Counted from the first letter of the stretch, positions 18,142-27,569 are shown. The stretch is 64,000 bases of DNA from Caulobacteraceae bacterium (GCA_016703335.1 JADJCG010000016.1:1-64000); one strand, 5' to 3'. Numbers and translations are program-made. The notes: generated by a model from the letters alone, not told the origin.

Positions 18142-18920
18142 TGAGCGGTCCAGCCGCCATCGATGTTAAGCGCCGCGCCGTTGATTTCATCGGCGGCGGG
18201 CGTCGTGAGGAATAGCGCGAGGCCAGCCACTTGCTCGACCTTCACGAACTCCTTCGTCGGCTGCGCTGCCAAGAGCACATCGCTAATGACCTGCTCGCGC
18301 GTCATGTTGCGGGCCTTCATCGTGTCCGGGATCTGGCTCTCAACCAGTCCAGTCAGCACGTAACCGGGTGAAATGGCGTTGCAGCGCACGTTAAAGGTCG
18401 CGCCTTCGAGCGCGACCGTCTTGGTCAGCCCGATAATGCCATGCTTGGCGGCAACGTAGGCAGACTTGAAAGGGGACGCGACATGGCCGTGAGCTGAGGC
18501 AATATTGATGATGCGCCCGTACTTCGCAGCCTTCATCGACTTCATCGCCGAGCGAATGGTCAAAAATGCCGATGACAGGTTCAGCGCGATGATCGCGTTG
18601 TATTTTTCGACCGGAAAGTCCTCGATCGGCGACACGTGCTGGATGCCAGCGTTGTTCACGAGCACATCCAAGCGCCCAAACGAACCGATTGCGCCTTCAA
18701 CCAGGCTCGCGCAGCCTTCGGCCTGCATTAGGTTGGCGCCATCGTAGCGCACTGCAACTCCAGCGTCGCGTTCGAGCCCAGATCGAATTTTCTCAATTTC
18801 CGCAGCGTCGCCCAAGCCATTGAGCGTCACATCCATGCCAGCCTTAGCAAAAGCCGTCGCAATCCCCAGGCCGATGCCGCTGGTGGAGCCGGTGACCAGA
18901 GCCGCTCTACGTTCACCCAT
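18138..18920 (-). CDS. bdhA: D-3-hydroxybutyrate dehydrogenase
   Basis: A 260-residue SDR that oxidises D-3-hydroxybutyrate to acetoacetate with NAD. Besides the general SDR motifs (TGSTSGIG near residue 10, NNAG, YVAAK), it has the family-specific stretches IQHVSPIEDFP, SAHGHVASPFKSAY and QPTKEFV, which separate it from other SDRs. The first gene of a two-gene operon with the patatin-like hydrolase. It uses polyhydroxybutyrate breakdown products as carbon source. Confidence 0.95.
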   Translation of the reverse strand: MGERRAALVTGSTSGIGLGIATAFAKAGMDVTLNGLGDAAEIEKIRSGLERDAGVAVRYDGANLMQAEGCASLVEGAIGSFGRLDVLVNNAGIQHVSPIEDFPVEKYNAIIALNLSSAFLTIRSAMKSMKAAKYGRIINIASAHGHVASPFKSAYVAAKHGIIGLTKTVALEGATFNVRCNAISPGYVLTGLVESQIPDTMKARNMTREQVISDVLLAAQPTKEFVKVEQVAGLALFLTTPAADEINGAALNIDGGWTAQ

Positions 18921-19006
18921 GTGCTTGTCTGCTCCTCATTGCTTGCTTGTCGGCGCCGGAACCGCTAGCGCAGCGTCATGACGATTGTCGGTCTGGCGAG
19001 GGACCA

Positions 19007-19453
19007 ATGGATTTAAGCGCGCCCCTTAACGCATTTGTGGCGGGGTTTCCGGATTTCATCATCCAACTTGGAGTCGCACTCGGACTCTTCGTCGCATCGT
19101 TGGTCATCTACACGCTGATGACGCCGCACAAAGAGCTGGCGTTGATCCGTGCGGGCAATCCTTCGGCGGCGCTGGCGTATGGCGGCGTAATCGTCGGTCT
19201 CGCCATTCCGCTGGGCTCATGCCTTGAGCACTCGTTCGGCCTGTTCGACCTGTTGATCTGGGGCGTGGTCACGCTGCTGATCCAGCTGCTCGCCTTCCGC
19301 TTCGCCGACATTTTCCTGCGTGGCCTGCCCCGCCGCATCGCTGAAGGCGATGTCGCGGCTGCCGTCTTCCTGATGAGCATCAAGATCGGCCTCGCGCTGA
19401 TCATGGCCGGCGCCGTCGCTGATCCGAACGTACAGTTGTTCCGGGCCGGCTAA
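19007..19453 (+). CDS. DUF350 family membrane protein
   Basis: A 148-residue protein with four predicted membrane helices, matching DUF350: a first helix, then the TPHKELALIRAGNPSAALAYGG loop, further helices, and a SIKIGLALIMAGA end. ATG 19007 has GAGGGA upstream; upstream in-frame codons to 18947 look non-coding. The function of DUF350 is not established. It is followed after three bases by the protease gene and probably co-transcribed with it. Confidence 0.85.
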   Translation: MDLSAPLNAFVAGFPDFIIQLGVALGLFVASLVIYTLMTPHKELALIRAGNPSAALAYGGVIVGLAIPLGSCLEHSFGLFDLLIWGVVTLLIQLLAFRFADIFLRGLPRRIAEGDVAAAVFLMSIKIGLALIMAGAVADPNVQLFRAG

Positions 19454-19456
19454 AGC

Positions 19457-20299
19457 ATGATCCGTCTCGTCCCGGATTGGCTACTCTACATCGTGGTGAT
19501 CACGGTGGTGGTGTTCGTCCTGTTTCGGGTCGACCGTCGCTACGACGCGCCTGAGACCCTGCCGGATGCGCCGCAAACCGGATCCTACCTGCCACCACCA
19601 TCGCAATACGATCCGGCCGTACTTGTTGAAGTCGGGCCCGTGGCTTCGGGCATGGGCAGTGCTTTCGCGATTTCGCCGGACGGCTGGTGGCTGACAGCAC
19701 GCCACGTCGTCGATGGCTGCGATGCTGTTGGTCTTGTCGTCTCCCGCGGACAAGCAGTGCGCGTGCTCGACATCAAGCGCGCCAGGTTCGCCGACATCGC
19801 GCTGCTCAAGACCGAGAGCGCGCCGTTGTCGATGTCGCTCGATACTTCCGAGCGCCGCTTCCAAATTGGTCAGCGCGCATTTCACGTTGGCTTCCCGCAA
19901 GGACGGCCGGGCGAGGCGTATTCGCGCTTGATTGGCCGCGAAACGCTGATCGCGCGCGGGCGCTACGCCCTCGAAGAACCTGTGCTGGCATGGGCTGAGC
20001 TTGGTCGCACCTCGGGCCTGCGCGGCTCGCTCGCCGGCATCAGCGGCGGGCCGGCGCTTTCGGCGAACGGACAGGTGATAGGCATTACGGTCGCGGAATC
20101 AGCGCGCCGCGGCCGGATCTACACGGCAGCGCCCTCTTCGATCCTACGCCTTCTGCGCGTCGAGCAGATCCAAGCGACTGGTGCGCCGGGTGAACGACTA
20201 ACACCTGACAATTACGGCCAAGTGTCTGACGATATGCGGCGCAACCTAGCAGTGGCGCAGGTTGTTTGCGTCACAGGTCATGATACGCCGGGGACATGA
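19457..20299 (+). CDS. Membrane-anchored trypsin-like serine protease
   Basis: A 280-residue protein with one N-terminal membrane helix (about 8-24), a Pro-rich linker and a trypsin-fold domain. The full triad is visible: His83 in LTARHVVDG, Asp113 in FADIALLK and Ser196 in AGISGGPAL. No PDZ domain is present, so it is shorter than DegP/DegS proteins. The protease domain should lie in the periplasm. The TGA stop overlaps the pyrF ATG. The substrate is unknown; the gene order DUF350-protease-pyrF suggests co-transcription only. Confidence 0.85.
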   Translation: MIRLVPDWLLYIVVITVVVFVLFRVDRRYDAPETLPDAPQTGSYLPPPSQYDPAVLVEVGPVASGMGSAFAISPDGWWLTARHVVDGCDAVGLVVSRGQAVRVLDIKRARFADIALLKTESAPLSMSLDTSERRFQIGQRAFHVGFPQGRPGEAYSRLIGRETLIARGRYALEEPVLAWAELGRTSGLRGSLAGISGGPALSANGQVIGITVAESARRGRIYTAAPSSILRLLRVEQIQATGAPGERLTPDNYGQVSDDMRRNLAVAQVVCVTGHDTPGT

Positions 20300-21193
20300 C
20301 GACTCCCTTCGCCGACCGCTTGATTGAAGGCGTCCGCGCCAAGAACACGCCGCTCTGCGTTGGCCTCGATCCATTCCCGGATAAAATCCCGGCGCTGTTC
20401 GGCAACGCCAAAGAAGACACCTCAAGCCGTCCTAAAATTCGGCACCGCCATCATCGACATCGCGCGCGAGCATGCGTGCGTGCTGAAGCCGCAACTCGGC
20501 CTCTTCGAACAGTTCGGCGAGATGGGCTATGCGGTGGCGCGGATGCTCTGCAGCTACGCGCAGCAAGAAGGCATGTTGGTGCTGCTCGACGCCAAGCGCG
20601 GCGACATTGGCACCACGGCAGAAGGCTATTCGCGCGCAACCATCGGCGCGACGCCCGGCTTCAACGCCGACGCGGTCACCGTGAACCCGTACATGGGTAA
20701 GGACACGCTGGAGCCGTTCATCGCGCGCGCGCAAGCCGAGGGCAAAGGCGTCGCTGTGCTGGTGCGCACCTCGAACCCGGGCGCTGGCGATTTCCAAGAC
20801 CTACAAGTCGGCGGCGCGCCGGTGTGGCAGCGCGTGGCTGAGATCCTCGCGCCGGAGTGCTCGCGTCTTCGCGGCGCCAGTGGCTGGTCCGGCCTGATGG
20901 CCGTCGCGGGCGCTACCTACCCTGAGGAAGCGCGCATCCTGCGCGAAGCGATGCCAGAGGCATTGTTCCTGGTACCTGGCTATGGCGCGCAGGGCGCCAG
21001 CGCTGCGGATGCAGTCGCGGGTTTCGTCCAGGCTGGCGGTAAGATGCGCGAAGGCGGGGTTGTGAGTTCCTCGCGCGCGGTGCTTTACCCACCGGCCGCG
21101 CAGTCCGCCATGACGATCGCGGCCTGGCGCGCGGCAATCGGTGACGCCATGGCCGCAGCGGCAAGCGAACTCCGGGCCGCCTGTACGCCCTGA
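20296..21193 (+). CDS. pyrF: Orotidine 5'-phosphate decarboxylase (type 2), frameshifted near 20420
   Basis: About 298 residues that carry out the last step of UMP synthesis. The N-terminal LCVGLDPFPDKIP and the catalytic DAKRGDIGTTA block (Asp-Lys pair) are clear, as are VNPYMGKDTLEPF and VLVRTSNPGAGDFQ, which mark the longer subfamily-2 enzymes. Frame 1 runs from ATG 20296 to about 20420 (NAKED); frame 2 continues QAVLKFG. A one-base indel there is the simplest cause, as pyrF is needed for growth without added pyrimidines. The ATG overlaps the stop of the protease gene. Confidence 0.92.
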
Positions 21194-21273
21194 TAGGCGA
21201 CAAACCGCATTTGATTGGCTAAACCCCGAGTCAGGGGATGCGGGCCAAACTGGCCACAGCGAGGGAGAAACCC

Positions 21274-22224
21274 ATGCGCAAAAACCTCATGCGCGCCGCT
21301 TTGGCGGCGCTTGCATTGGTGATGGTCGCGCCGGCCTACGCCGATGGTCCAGGAAATCCGGGGCCGAACGAAGCTGCGCCGCCAGTGCGCCCAGCGCCGA
21401 CAACACCGCCGCCTGCAGCGCAGCCAACAGCCGCGCCGCAAGGCCAGACGGGTATCGTGCCGCTTGGCAATAGCGGCCTCTCACTCAATGTGCCGGCCAA
21501 TTATCGCTTCTACTCAGCCGCTGAAGCGCGCGCCTTCGTGCAGCGCGCCAATCAGCAAACGCCGAGCGGCGAAATCTACGGTCTGCTCGCGCGCAATGGC
21601 GACGACATCCGCGCGCCGGCCACGTGGGCGACGGTCGTGAGCTACGACGCCATCGGTTACGTGCAGCCGCAGACGGCCTCTGGCCTCACCGACGCAAACT
21701 TTGAAACGACGGTGCGTGATGCGCGCCAAACGCAGAACCGCCGCTTCGAAGGCTTCGCCACAACGCCGTCCTTCAACGCGGAAGCGCCGTACGTTGTCTG
21801 GGCCGAGCGCGTTGCAGCGCCGGGCGGCGCAAGTGGCAAGGACTTGCGTTACGAACAGAAGATCATGGGACGCCAAGGCGTCGCCGGCATGACCTCGATC
21901 GGCAGCGCCGATCAGCAACCGGCGATCGCTGCAGCAGCGACGACTCTGCGCAGCATGCTCTCGTTCCCAGAAGGCAAGCGCCACGCGGATTTCCAAGCGG
22001 CGTCTGACACTGTGTCGGAATACTCGGTGCCAGGGCTGGTGACGGGCGTGCCGACGCCGCGCACGCAACTGGTCAACGTGGCCGACACGGGCACGGGACA
22101 GACCGCGTTTGGCGGGCTTTCTGGCTATTTCCCGTGGATCGCGCTCGGTGTCGTTATTCTCGCTGGTGGCGGCTATTTGCTGATGCGCCGCCGCGAAGAC
22201 GATGAAGAGTACGACGAAGCCTAA
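21274..22224 (+). CDS. DUF2167-type membrane protein
   Basis: A 316-residue protein with a signal peptide (MRKNLMRAALAALALV to AYA), a Pro/Ala/Gln-rich linker up to about residue 62, a periplasmic domain and one C-terminal membrane helix (about 284-304) followed by an acidic tail. The pattern of domain plus late helix fits the DUF2167 family, whose role is unknown. GAGGGAG precedes ATG 21274. The stop overlaps the stop of the convergent Rieske-protein gene. Confidence 0.7.
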   Translation: MRKNLMRAALAALALVMVAPAYADGPGNPGPNEAAPPVRPAPTTPPPAAQPTAAPQGQTGIVPLGNSGLSLNVPANYRFYSAAEARAFVQRANQQTPSGEIYGLLARNGDDIRAPATWATVVSYDAIGYVQPQTASGLTDANFETTVRDARQTQNRRFEGFATTPSFNAEAPYVVWAERVAAPGGASGKDLRYEQKIMGRQGVAGMTSIGSADQQPAIAAAATTLRSMLSFPEGKRHADFQAASDTVSEYSVPGLVTGVPTPRTQLVNVADTGTGQTAFGGLSGYFPWIALGVVILAGGGYLLMRRREDDEEYDEA

Positions 22225-22565
22225 GCAACGCAGACATTTCCATCGCGAACTTCAATGGCGATGCGCTCCAGCGCGTCGCCATTGTTGCATGGGCCGCCGG
22301 CGCATTCGCCGCTGACAAGGCCAAAGCTCGCGCCATGCGCGGCGCACACGATGTAGCGCCCCTCCTGCAGCATCACTTGGCCGTTCGAACGCTGCAGCGG
22401 GTAGCCGGCATGCGGGCATTTGTTGCGGAAGGCAGAGATCGCCTGGCCCTTGCGGGTGACGAGGATCGACGCGAACGGCTCATCGGGATGCGGAACGACG
22501 ACGATGGCGCCGGGGTCCGGCAAAGCATCGAGCCGTGTCAGCACGATACCGCGCGCGAAGCTCAC
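22221..22565 (-). CDS. Rieske [2Fe-2S] ferredoxin-like protein
   Basis: A 114-residue single-domain Rieske protein. Cluster ligands are Cys50-x-His52 (KCPHAGYPL) and Cys74-xx-His77 (VCAAHGASF). The absence of a membrane helix or an oxygenase domain makes it a soluble electron carrier, probably serving an oxygenase or related enzyme that is not in this window. The start is GTG 22563-22565, which overlaps the gpsA TGA (GTGA), so the two are likely translated together. Confidence 0.88.
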   Translation of the reverse strand: MSFARGIVLTRLDALPDPGAIVVVPHPDEPFASILVTRKGQAISAFRNKCPHAGYPLQRSNGQVMLQEGRYIVCAAHGASFGLVSGECAGGPCNNGDALERIAIEVRDGNVCVA

Positions 22566-23581
22566 GCGCTCTCCGCTTTGAACGGGCGCGAGAGCAATGC
22601 CGTGATGGCTTCGTCGATGCCGATGCGCTCGTTGACGATAGCATCCACCGCCGCGCAGATCGGCATCTCGACTTTGTACTTCGCGGCAAGCGCAACAACT
22701 GCCGGCGCGCTCTCCATGCCTTCGGCGACGGAGCGGCGCTCGGCGAGAATGTCCTTCAGCTTGCGCCCTTCTCCAAGCGCGGCGCCGAGCGATGTGTTGC
22801 GCGAGGTGAGAGAAGCGCAGGTGAGCACAAGGTCTCCGAGGCCGCAGAGGCCTGAGAGCGTTTCAGCTTTGGCGCCCATGGCGAGGCCAAGCCGCGTGAG
22901 CTCGGCGAAGCCGCGGGTGATCAGCGCGGCGCGCGCGCCGTCGCCGAGCTTACGTCCTTCGGCGACGCCGCAGGCGATCGCGATGACGTTCTTCACCGCG
23001 CCGCCAATCTCAGCGCCGATGAGATCGTCAGCGACGTAAGGGCGGAATGTCGGAAGGCCGATCGTGGCGACGATACGCCGGGCGAGCGCGGAATCTGGGC
23101 TGGCGATGGTGGTGGCCGTCGGCAAACCTCGGGCGACATCCTTAGCGAAGCCTGGTCCGGAGAGAACGGCGGGTCCGATGTCGGGGATCTCCTCGGTGAG
23201 AACATCTGTCATCAGCGCCAGCGAACCGCGCTCGACGCCCTTGGCGCAAAGCACCAACGGCTGCCCCGGCTGGAGGCTGGGGCGGACGGCGCGCAGCACG
23301 GCGCGCATGTGCTGAGCCGGCGGCACGGCGAGGATGAGCTCGGATTTGGCGGCGTCGGCCAGGTCAGCGGTGGCGCGAACGGAGGGGCTGAGCTTGATTC
23401 CAGGCAGGAAAAGCGTGTTTTCATGGTCGTTATTGATGCTCTGGACGACCTCGCCCTCGCGCGCCCAGATCAGCACCTTGCGCCCGGCAGCGGCCGCGAC
23501 CTGTGCTAAAGCCGTGCCCCAGGCCCCTGCGCCAAGGACGGACACTGTGTCGAATGGCTTCGGCAATCCTGAATCCTTCAT
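22562..23581 (-). CDS. gpsA: NAD(P)-dependent glycerol-3-phosphate dehydrogenase
   Basis: A 339-residue enzyme that reduces dihydroxyacetone phosphate to sn-glycerol 3-phosphate for phospholipid synthesis. It shows the Rossmann motif VLGAGAWGTALA near the N-terminus, the LSGPGFAKDVARG loop, the catalytic Lys in EIGGAVKNVIAIA and the SRNTSLG segment. The chosen ATG is 23579-23581; the longer frame to 23674 would run into the divergent TetR gene. Downstream of it, by overlap, is the Rieske gene. Confidence 0.95.
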   Translation of the reverse strand: MKDSGLPKPFDTVSVLGAGAWGTALAQVAAAAGRKVLIWAREGEVVQSINNDHENTLFLPGIKLSPSVRATADLADAAKSELILAVPPAQHMRAVLRAVRPSLQPGQPLVLCAKGVERGSLALMTDVLTEEIPDIGPAVLSGPGFAKDVARGLPTATTIASPDSALARRIVATIGLPTFRPYVADDLIGAEIGGAVKNVIAIACGVAEGRKLGDGARAALITRGFAELTRLGLAMGAKAETLSGLCGLGDLVLTCASLTSRNTSLGAALGEGRKLKDILAERRSVAEGMESAPAVVALAAKYKVEMPICAAVDAIVNERIGIDEAITALLSRPFKAESA

Positions 23582-23591
23582 TGAACGTTCA
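23582..23591. promoter_or_regulatory. Palindromic putative operator between gpsA and the TetR gene
   Basis: TGAACGTTCA is a perfect 10-bp palindrome that directly abuts the gpsA start codon and lies 24 bases before the TetR start. Its place between the divergent genes fits autoregulation by the TetR protein; this is inferred from position alone. Confidence 0.35.
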
Positions 23592-23615
23592 GTAGAAACC
23601 GCGTAGCCTGTGGGG

Positions 23616-24254
23616 ATGGACGATAAATCCGTTACCCGCGACCGTATTCTCCAGGCCGCGATGACCCGCATCAAGCACTACGGCTACGGCAAGACAACCA
23701 TGGCCGAGATCGCTGCCGATTGCGACATGTCGCCTGGCAACATCTATCGCTTCTTCGAGGCGAAGATCGACATCGCCGAAGCCATGGCCCGCAAGCACTA
23801 CGCGGAAGAGCACACAGCGATGGCGCAAGTTGGCCGCCGTAAGGACTGGTCAGCGGATAAGCGTCTGAAAGAGATGCTGTTGAAGCGCATGCGCGACAAT
23901 TTCCAGATGTTCTCGGAAAACGCGAAGATCCTGGAAGTCGCGGAAGTTCTGGCGCGCGAACGCCCGGTTTTCATGAACGAATTGATTGCGCTGGAACGCG
24001 TCGGCATCACCGCAGTGATCCAGGAAGGCATGGACAACGGCATCTTCGCCAAGGCCGATGCTGAGTTCATGGCTGAGATGCTGCAGGCCGCGACGGTGAA
24101 GTTCGGCATCCCGCAATTGATCTCGAGGCTCACGCTGCAAAAACTCGAGCGCGAGTTCGACGGCGTGATGAGCCTGGTTTTCCAGGGCTTGTATGCGCGC
24201 GGCGCCGAGGGGGCCTCAGCCAAGGCGCGCGCCAAGCAGGAAGCCGATGCGTAG
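23616..24254 (+). CDS. TetR family transcriptional regulator
   Basis: A 212-residue repressor-type protein. The N-terminal helix-turn-helix shows the family pattern: RDRILQAAMTRI, then GYGKTTMAEIAADCDMSPGNIYRFFEAK. The C-terminal ligand domain is helical and ends in a Lys/Ala-rich tail. An in-frame GTG two codons upstream (23610) is an alternative start. The divergent neighbour is gpsA, with a palindrome between them. The ligand and targets are unknown. Confidence 0.9.
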   Translation: MDDKSVTRDRILQAAMTRIKHYGYGKTTMAEIAADCDMSPGNIYRFFEAKIDIAEAMARKHYAEEHTAMAQVGRRKDWSADKRLKEMLLKRMRDNFQMFSENAKILEVAEVLARERPVFMNELIALERVGITAVIQEGMDNGIFAKADAEFMAEMLQAATVKFGIPQLISRLTLQKLEREFDGVMSLVFQGLYARGAEGASAKARAKQEADA

Positions 24255-24359
24255 CGATCATTACGCAATTATTGAATAGAATCTATTTTATTCATTGCTC
24301 ACTCCAGGGGCCGATGGTACATCTAATCCATCGAAGCCCGAGCACCTGGAGAAACCCAA

Positions 24360-24476
24360 ATGACCACGACCCGCCCCTCACTTTTCCTGTCCGCCTCGTT
24401 CGTTCTGGCCGCCCTGGCCATCGTCGCCGTCGCGGCCTCACCGCTCGTCCAAATCGCCGCGACCGTCGTCGCGTAA
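24360..24476 (+). CDS. 38-residue single-helix membrane peptide A
   Basis: A peptide with a short polar N-terminus (MTTTRPS), one hydrophobic helix and the ending ATVVA. GGAG lies 10 bases before ATG 24360. It has the same length, layout and C-terminal VVA as peptide B at 24708, so the two look like diverged duplicates. The AT-rich stretch at 24260-24300 may hold its promoter. An inverted repeat follows at 24521. The family is unknown to me; small membrane regulators or toxins have this look, but nothing specific supports either. Confidence 0.5.
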   Translation: MTTTRPSLFLSASFVLAALAIVAVAASPLVQIAATVVA

Positions 24477-24520
24477 TCCAACCCAGAACCGCGCCTCCCA
24501 GCGCATCTCGGGTCTTTTTG

Positions 24521-24560
24521 CAGGCGCGAAGGAAATTCCTTCGCGCCTGTGCTTTATTTG
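24521..24560 (+). terminator. Inverted repeat, probable terminator after peptide A
   Basis: A 14-bp perfect stem (24521-24534 with 24536-24549) around a one-base centre, so the real hairpin opens at GGAAATTCC. It is followed by TGCTTTATTTG. It lies 45 bases after the stop of peptide A. Confidence 0.65.
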
Positions 24561-24707
24561 CAATATCGGGGTGATGTTAACGATGCCCCGCCAAATCCGC
24601 ATAACTGGGCTGGTGAAACATGCCTACTATTCGGTGTCGAAAGGGTCCATTTCACCCTCACTGATGTTCGCACCTGCAACATCAAACCATTCGGGGAATG
24701 TACTACA

Positions 24708-24824
24708 ATGACTGCTCAAGACCTCCCGGCGACCGCCCGTGCGATGTCTCTCGTGATCGCCATCGCGCTGGTCGCGACCGCCTTCGCGCCGCTCCTGTTC
24801 ACGGCAGCGCGCGTCGTCGCCTAA
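24708..24824 (+). CDS. 38-residue single-helix membrane peptide B
   Basis: A peptide starting MTAQDLPATARAM, then one hydrophobic helix, ending TAARVVA. The length equals that of peptide A and both end in a basic or small residue plus VVA. There is no strong ribosome-binding site (TACTACA before ATG 24708). The longer frame from 24549 is not needed. The TAA stop overlaps the stop of the convergent tsaD gene. Function unknown. Confidence 0.45.
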   Translation: MTAQDLPATARAMSLVIAIALVATAFAPLLFTAARVVA

Positions 24825-25901
24825 GCCTTGGCTCCCTTGCGCCCCGCCACATGGCTGGGGCGCAAGCGGGCAGCTTCCTCGTCTAACGGCCAACGGGGGC
24901 GTGATGGAAATGACAGGTCGTCACTGAATCCGAGGCGCAACCTTTCAGCGCCCGCCAACGCAATCATCGCCGCATTGTCCGTGCACCACTTGAGCGGCGG
25001 CGCGATGAAATCTCGCTAGGGCTTCGAGCCTTGCCCTGATCCCCTGGTTCGCCGCGACACCGCCGGCCGCCACCAATCGCCCCTTCGCACCCCAGACCGT
25101 ATCGAACATGCGCATCGCGTTGCGCGTGCGATCCTCGATGATGTCGAGCGCTGCGGCTTGGAAGCTGGCGCAGAGATCGGCTTTGTCCTGATCGGTGATC
25201 GCTGGGCCGAGGCGCTCCGCTTCGCGCGCGCAGGCGGTTTTCAGACCAGCAAAAGAGAAATCACAGCCTTCGCGGCCAAGCAAAGGACGTGGCAACGCGA
25301 AACGCTTGGAATCGCCATTTTGCGCGGCTTTTTCAACAAATGGTCCACCTGGGAAACCGAGATCGAGAAGCTTTGCGAGCTTGTCGAACGCTTCGCCGAG
25401 CGCATCGTCCATGGTCGAGCCGTAGCGGCGATAAACGCCGACATCGAGGACGGCGATGAACTGACAGTGCCCGCCGCTCACCAGAAGCAAGAGGTAAGGG
25501 AACGTCGCGCCGCCTGGCGCCAGGCGCGGTGAAAGCGCATGGCCCTCAAGGTGGTTTACGCCGATCAGCGGCTTGTCGAGCGCGAGCGCAATGGCCTTGC
25601 CGGCAAGCAGCCCGACCATGACCCCGCCGATGAGGCCTGGGCCGGCAGTTGCGGCGACCCCGTCGAGATCGGCAAAGCCGAGGTTTGCGTCGCGCATGGC
25701 CGCTGCGATCGTGCCGTCGAGGCCTTCGACGTGGGCCCGGGCGGCGATCTCGGGGACAACGCCCTTATAGGGCGCGTGATGCGCGGCCTGGCCGAGGACG
25801 ATGTCGGAGATAACGTGCGGGCCGTTCTCATCGAGGCGCAGAACCGCCGCTGCGGTTTCATCGCAGCTGGTTTCAATGCCGAGGACGGTGAGCGGCTTCA
25901 T
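24821..25901 (-). CDS. tsaD: tRNA N6-threonylcarbamoyladenosine synthase TsaD, frameshifted near 25010
   Basis: About 359 residues that transfer threonylcarbamoyl to A37 of ANN-reading tRNAs, with TsaB and TsaE. Family markers: GIETSCDETAAAV at the start, VPEIAARAH, the metal-binding NHLEGH, and GGVAANQGIR near the end. The open frame stops at 24945 in a nonsense tail. Shifting frame near 25010 restores APPLKWCTDNAAMIALAGAERL and a normal end at 24821. As TsaD is generally essential, an assembly error is likelier than loss. It is divergent from hemC, 53 bases away. Confidence 0.95.
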
Positions 25902-25954
25902 GGCGGGACATTTGGCGCGTTCCCCTCACCCGCGCCAGCGTTTAAGTGCAGAGC

Positions 25955-26892
25955 ATGAGTGCTCCGCTTTTCCGCATCGGCGCGCGCGGTTCGAAACTGT
26001 CGCTGGCGCAGACGGGTCAGACGCGCGCGCGTTTGGCGGCGAAGCTTGGGCTGAGTGAAGACGCGTTCGAGATCGTGCCGATCGTCACCAGCGGCGACCG
26101 CATTCAGGATCGCACGCTGATCGAAGCCGGTGGCAAGGGTCTCTTCACGAAAGAGCTCGACGAAGCGCTGTTCGATGGACGCATCGATCTCGCCGTGCAC
26201 TCGCTCAAGGATTTGCCGACGCGATTGCCAGACGGGATCGTGCTCGCCTGCGTGCCGGAGCGCGAAGATCCGCGCGATGCGTTCGTGAGCTTGAAGGCAA
26301 AGACGCTGGCGGAATTGCCAGCGGGCGCGACGGTAGGCACGGCGAGCTTGCGACGCCAAGCACAAGTTCTATTCGCGCGCCGCGATTTGAAGGTTTCCGT
26401 GCTCCGCGGCAACGTCGATACGAGACTGGCAAAGCTTGAATCTGGCGATGCTGATGCGACCTTCCTTGCACTCGCGGGCTTAAAGCGCATGGGGTTAGAG
26501 GGCCGCGCACAAGCTCGATCGATCCGGAAGACGCGCCGCCTGCAGCCTGCCAAGGAGCAATTGCGATTACCGCGCGCGCCAATGACACGCGCATGAGCGA
26601 TGCGCTCAACAAGTGCATTGATTGGAACGCATGGCTTGAGATCGCTGCAGAACGAGAATTTCTCGACGTCCTCGATGGCTCCTGCAGAACGGCCATCGGA
26701 GCGCTAGCGCGTGTTGACGGAGGTCGCCTGCGTTTCATCGGAGAAGTTCTCGCTCCCGACGGGTCGCGACGCTGGCGACGCAGCGAAACTATAGAGTTGG
26801 GGGAAGATGCGTTCGCGCAGGCGGTGGCACTGGGCGACAAGCTCGGCGGCGAAATCGCCGATGAAGCCGGCGACGAAATTTTGGACACATAA
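25955..26892 (+). CDS. hemC: Hydroxymethylbilane synthase (porphobilinogen deaminase), frameshifted near 26515
   Basis: About 312 residues that polymerise four porphobilinogens into hydroxymethylbilane. It starts IGARGSKLSLAQT, with KGLFTKELDEAL, VHSLKDLPT and GTASLRRQAQ, all family signatures. The first frame loses sense after GLEGRA; the second resumes DPEDAPPAACQGAIAI and carries GSCRTAIGA, whose Cys holds the dipyrromethane cofactor. One base is missing near 26515. The last codon overlaps the hemD ATG (TAATG). The first gene of the hemC-hemD-mic60-hemY cluster. Confidence 0.94.
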
Positions 26893-27569
26893 TGCTGCGT
26901 GTTGCGATCACGCGGGCGCAGCCTGAAGCGGGTCGCACTGCGGAGCGCGTGCGAGCGCGCGGCGCCGACGCAATTGTCGCGCCGTTGCTGACGATCGTGC
27001 CGTGCGGTTACGACACGAGCACCAGCGGCGCGCAGGCAATTATCTTTACGAGCACGAATGGCGTGCGTGCATTCCCTGACGCGCGAGGCGCCCGCGAACG
27101 GCTGGTTCTGGCCGTAGGTGACGCGACAGCAAATGCTGCGCGCGAGGCAGGCTTCATAAATGTCCGCTCCGCCGACGGCGACGCGAATGCGCTCGTCGAT
27201 CTGGCCAAGCGCGAGCTTGATCCAGCGAACGGCAAACTCGTCCACGTCTCGGGAGACCATGTCGGCGGCGACGTCAGCGGTAAGCTGCGCGCCGCGGGCT
27301 TCAGCGTCGACTGGCGGCTCGCTTATGCATCGATCGCGGCCATGGTTTTGCCCGATGTTCTGCTCGGGCCTTTGGATGTCATGCTTTTCCACAGCACGCG
27401 AGCGGCGGAGACATTCGCGGCGCTTGGCGCGCCGAACGTGGATAAGCTCACAGCGGGCTGTTTAAGCGAGTCCGTTGCGCACGCCGCAGCCAAATCGTCC
27501 TGGAAGCGCATCATTACAGCGCCCTATCCGCGCGAAGACGATCTCCTGACAGCCACACTCGGGGGGTAA
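26892..27569 (+). CDS. hemD: Uroporphyrinogen-III synthase
   Basis: A 225-residue two-lobed enzyme that closes hydroxymethylbilane to uroporphyrinogen III. Sequence conservation in HemD is low. The assignment rests on MLRVAITRAQPEAGRTAERV at the start, IIFTSTNGVRAF, VMLFHSTRAAETFAAL and on the position directly after hemC with a one-base overlap. The length is slightly short but normal for alphaproteobacteria. Intact. Confidence 0.92.
   Translation: MLRVAITRAQPEAGRTAERVRARGADAIVAPLLTIVPCGYDTSTSGAQAIIFTSTNGVRAFPDARGARERLVLAVGDATANAAREAGFINVRSADGDANALVDLAKRELDPANGKLVHVSGDHVGGDVSGKLRAAGFSVDWRLAYASIAAMVLPDVLLGPLDVMLFHSTRAAETFAALGAPNVDKLTAGCLSESVAHAAAKSSWKRIITAPYPREDDLLTATLGG

Noticed and set aside
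26205..27392. A 395-codon minus-strand frame across hemC and hemD
   Set aside because: No family features, and it opposes two recognised haem genes.
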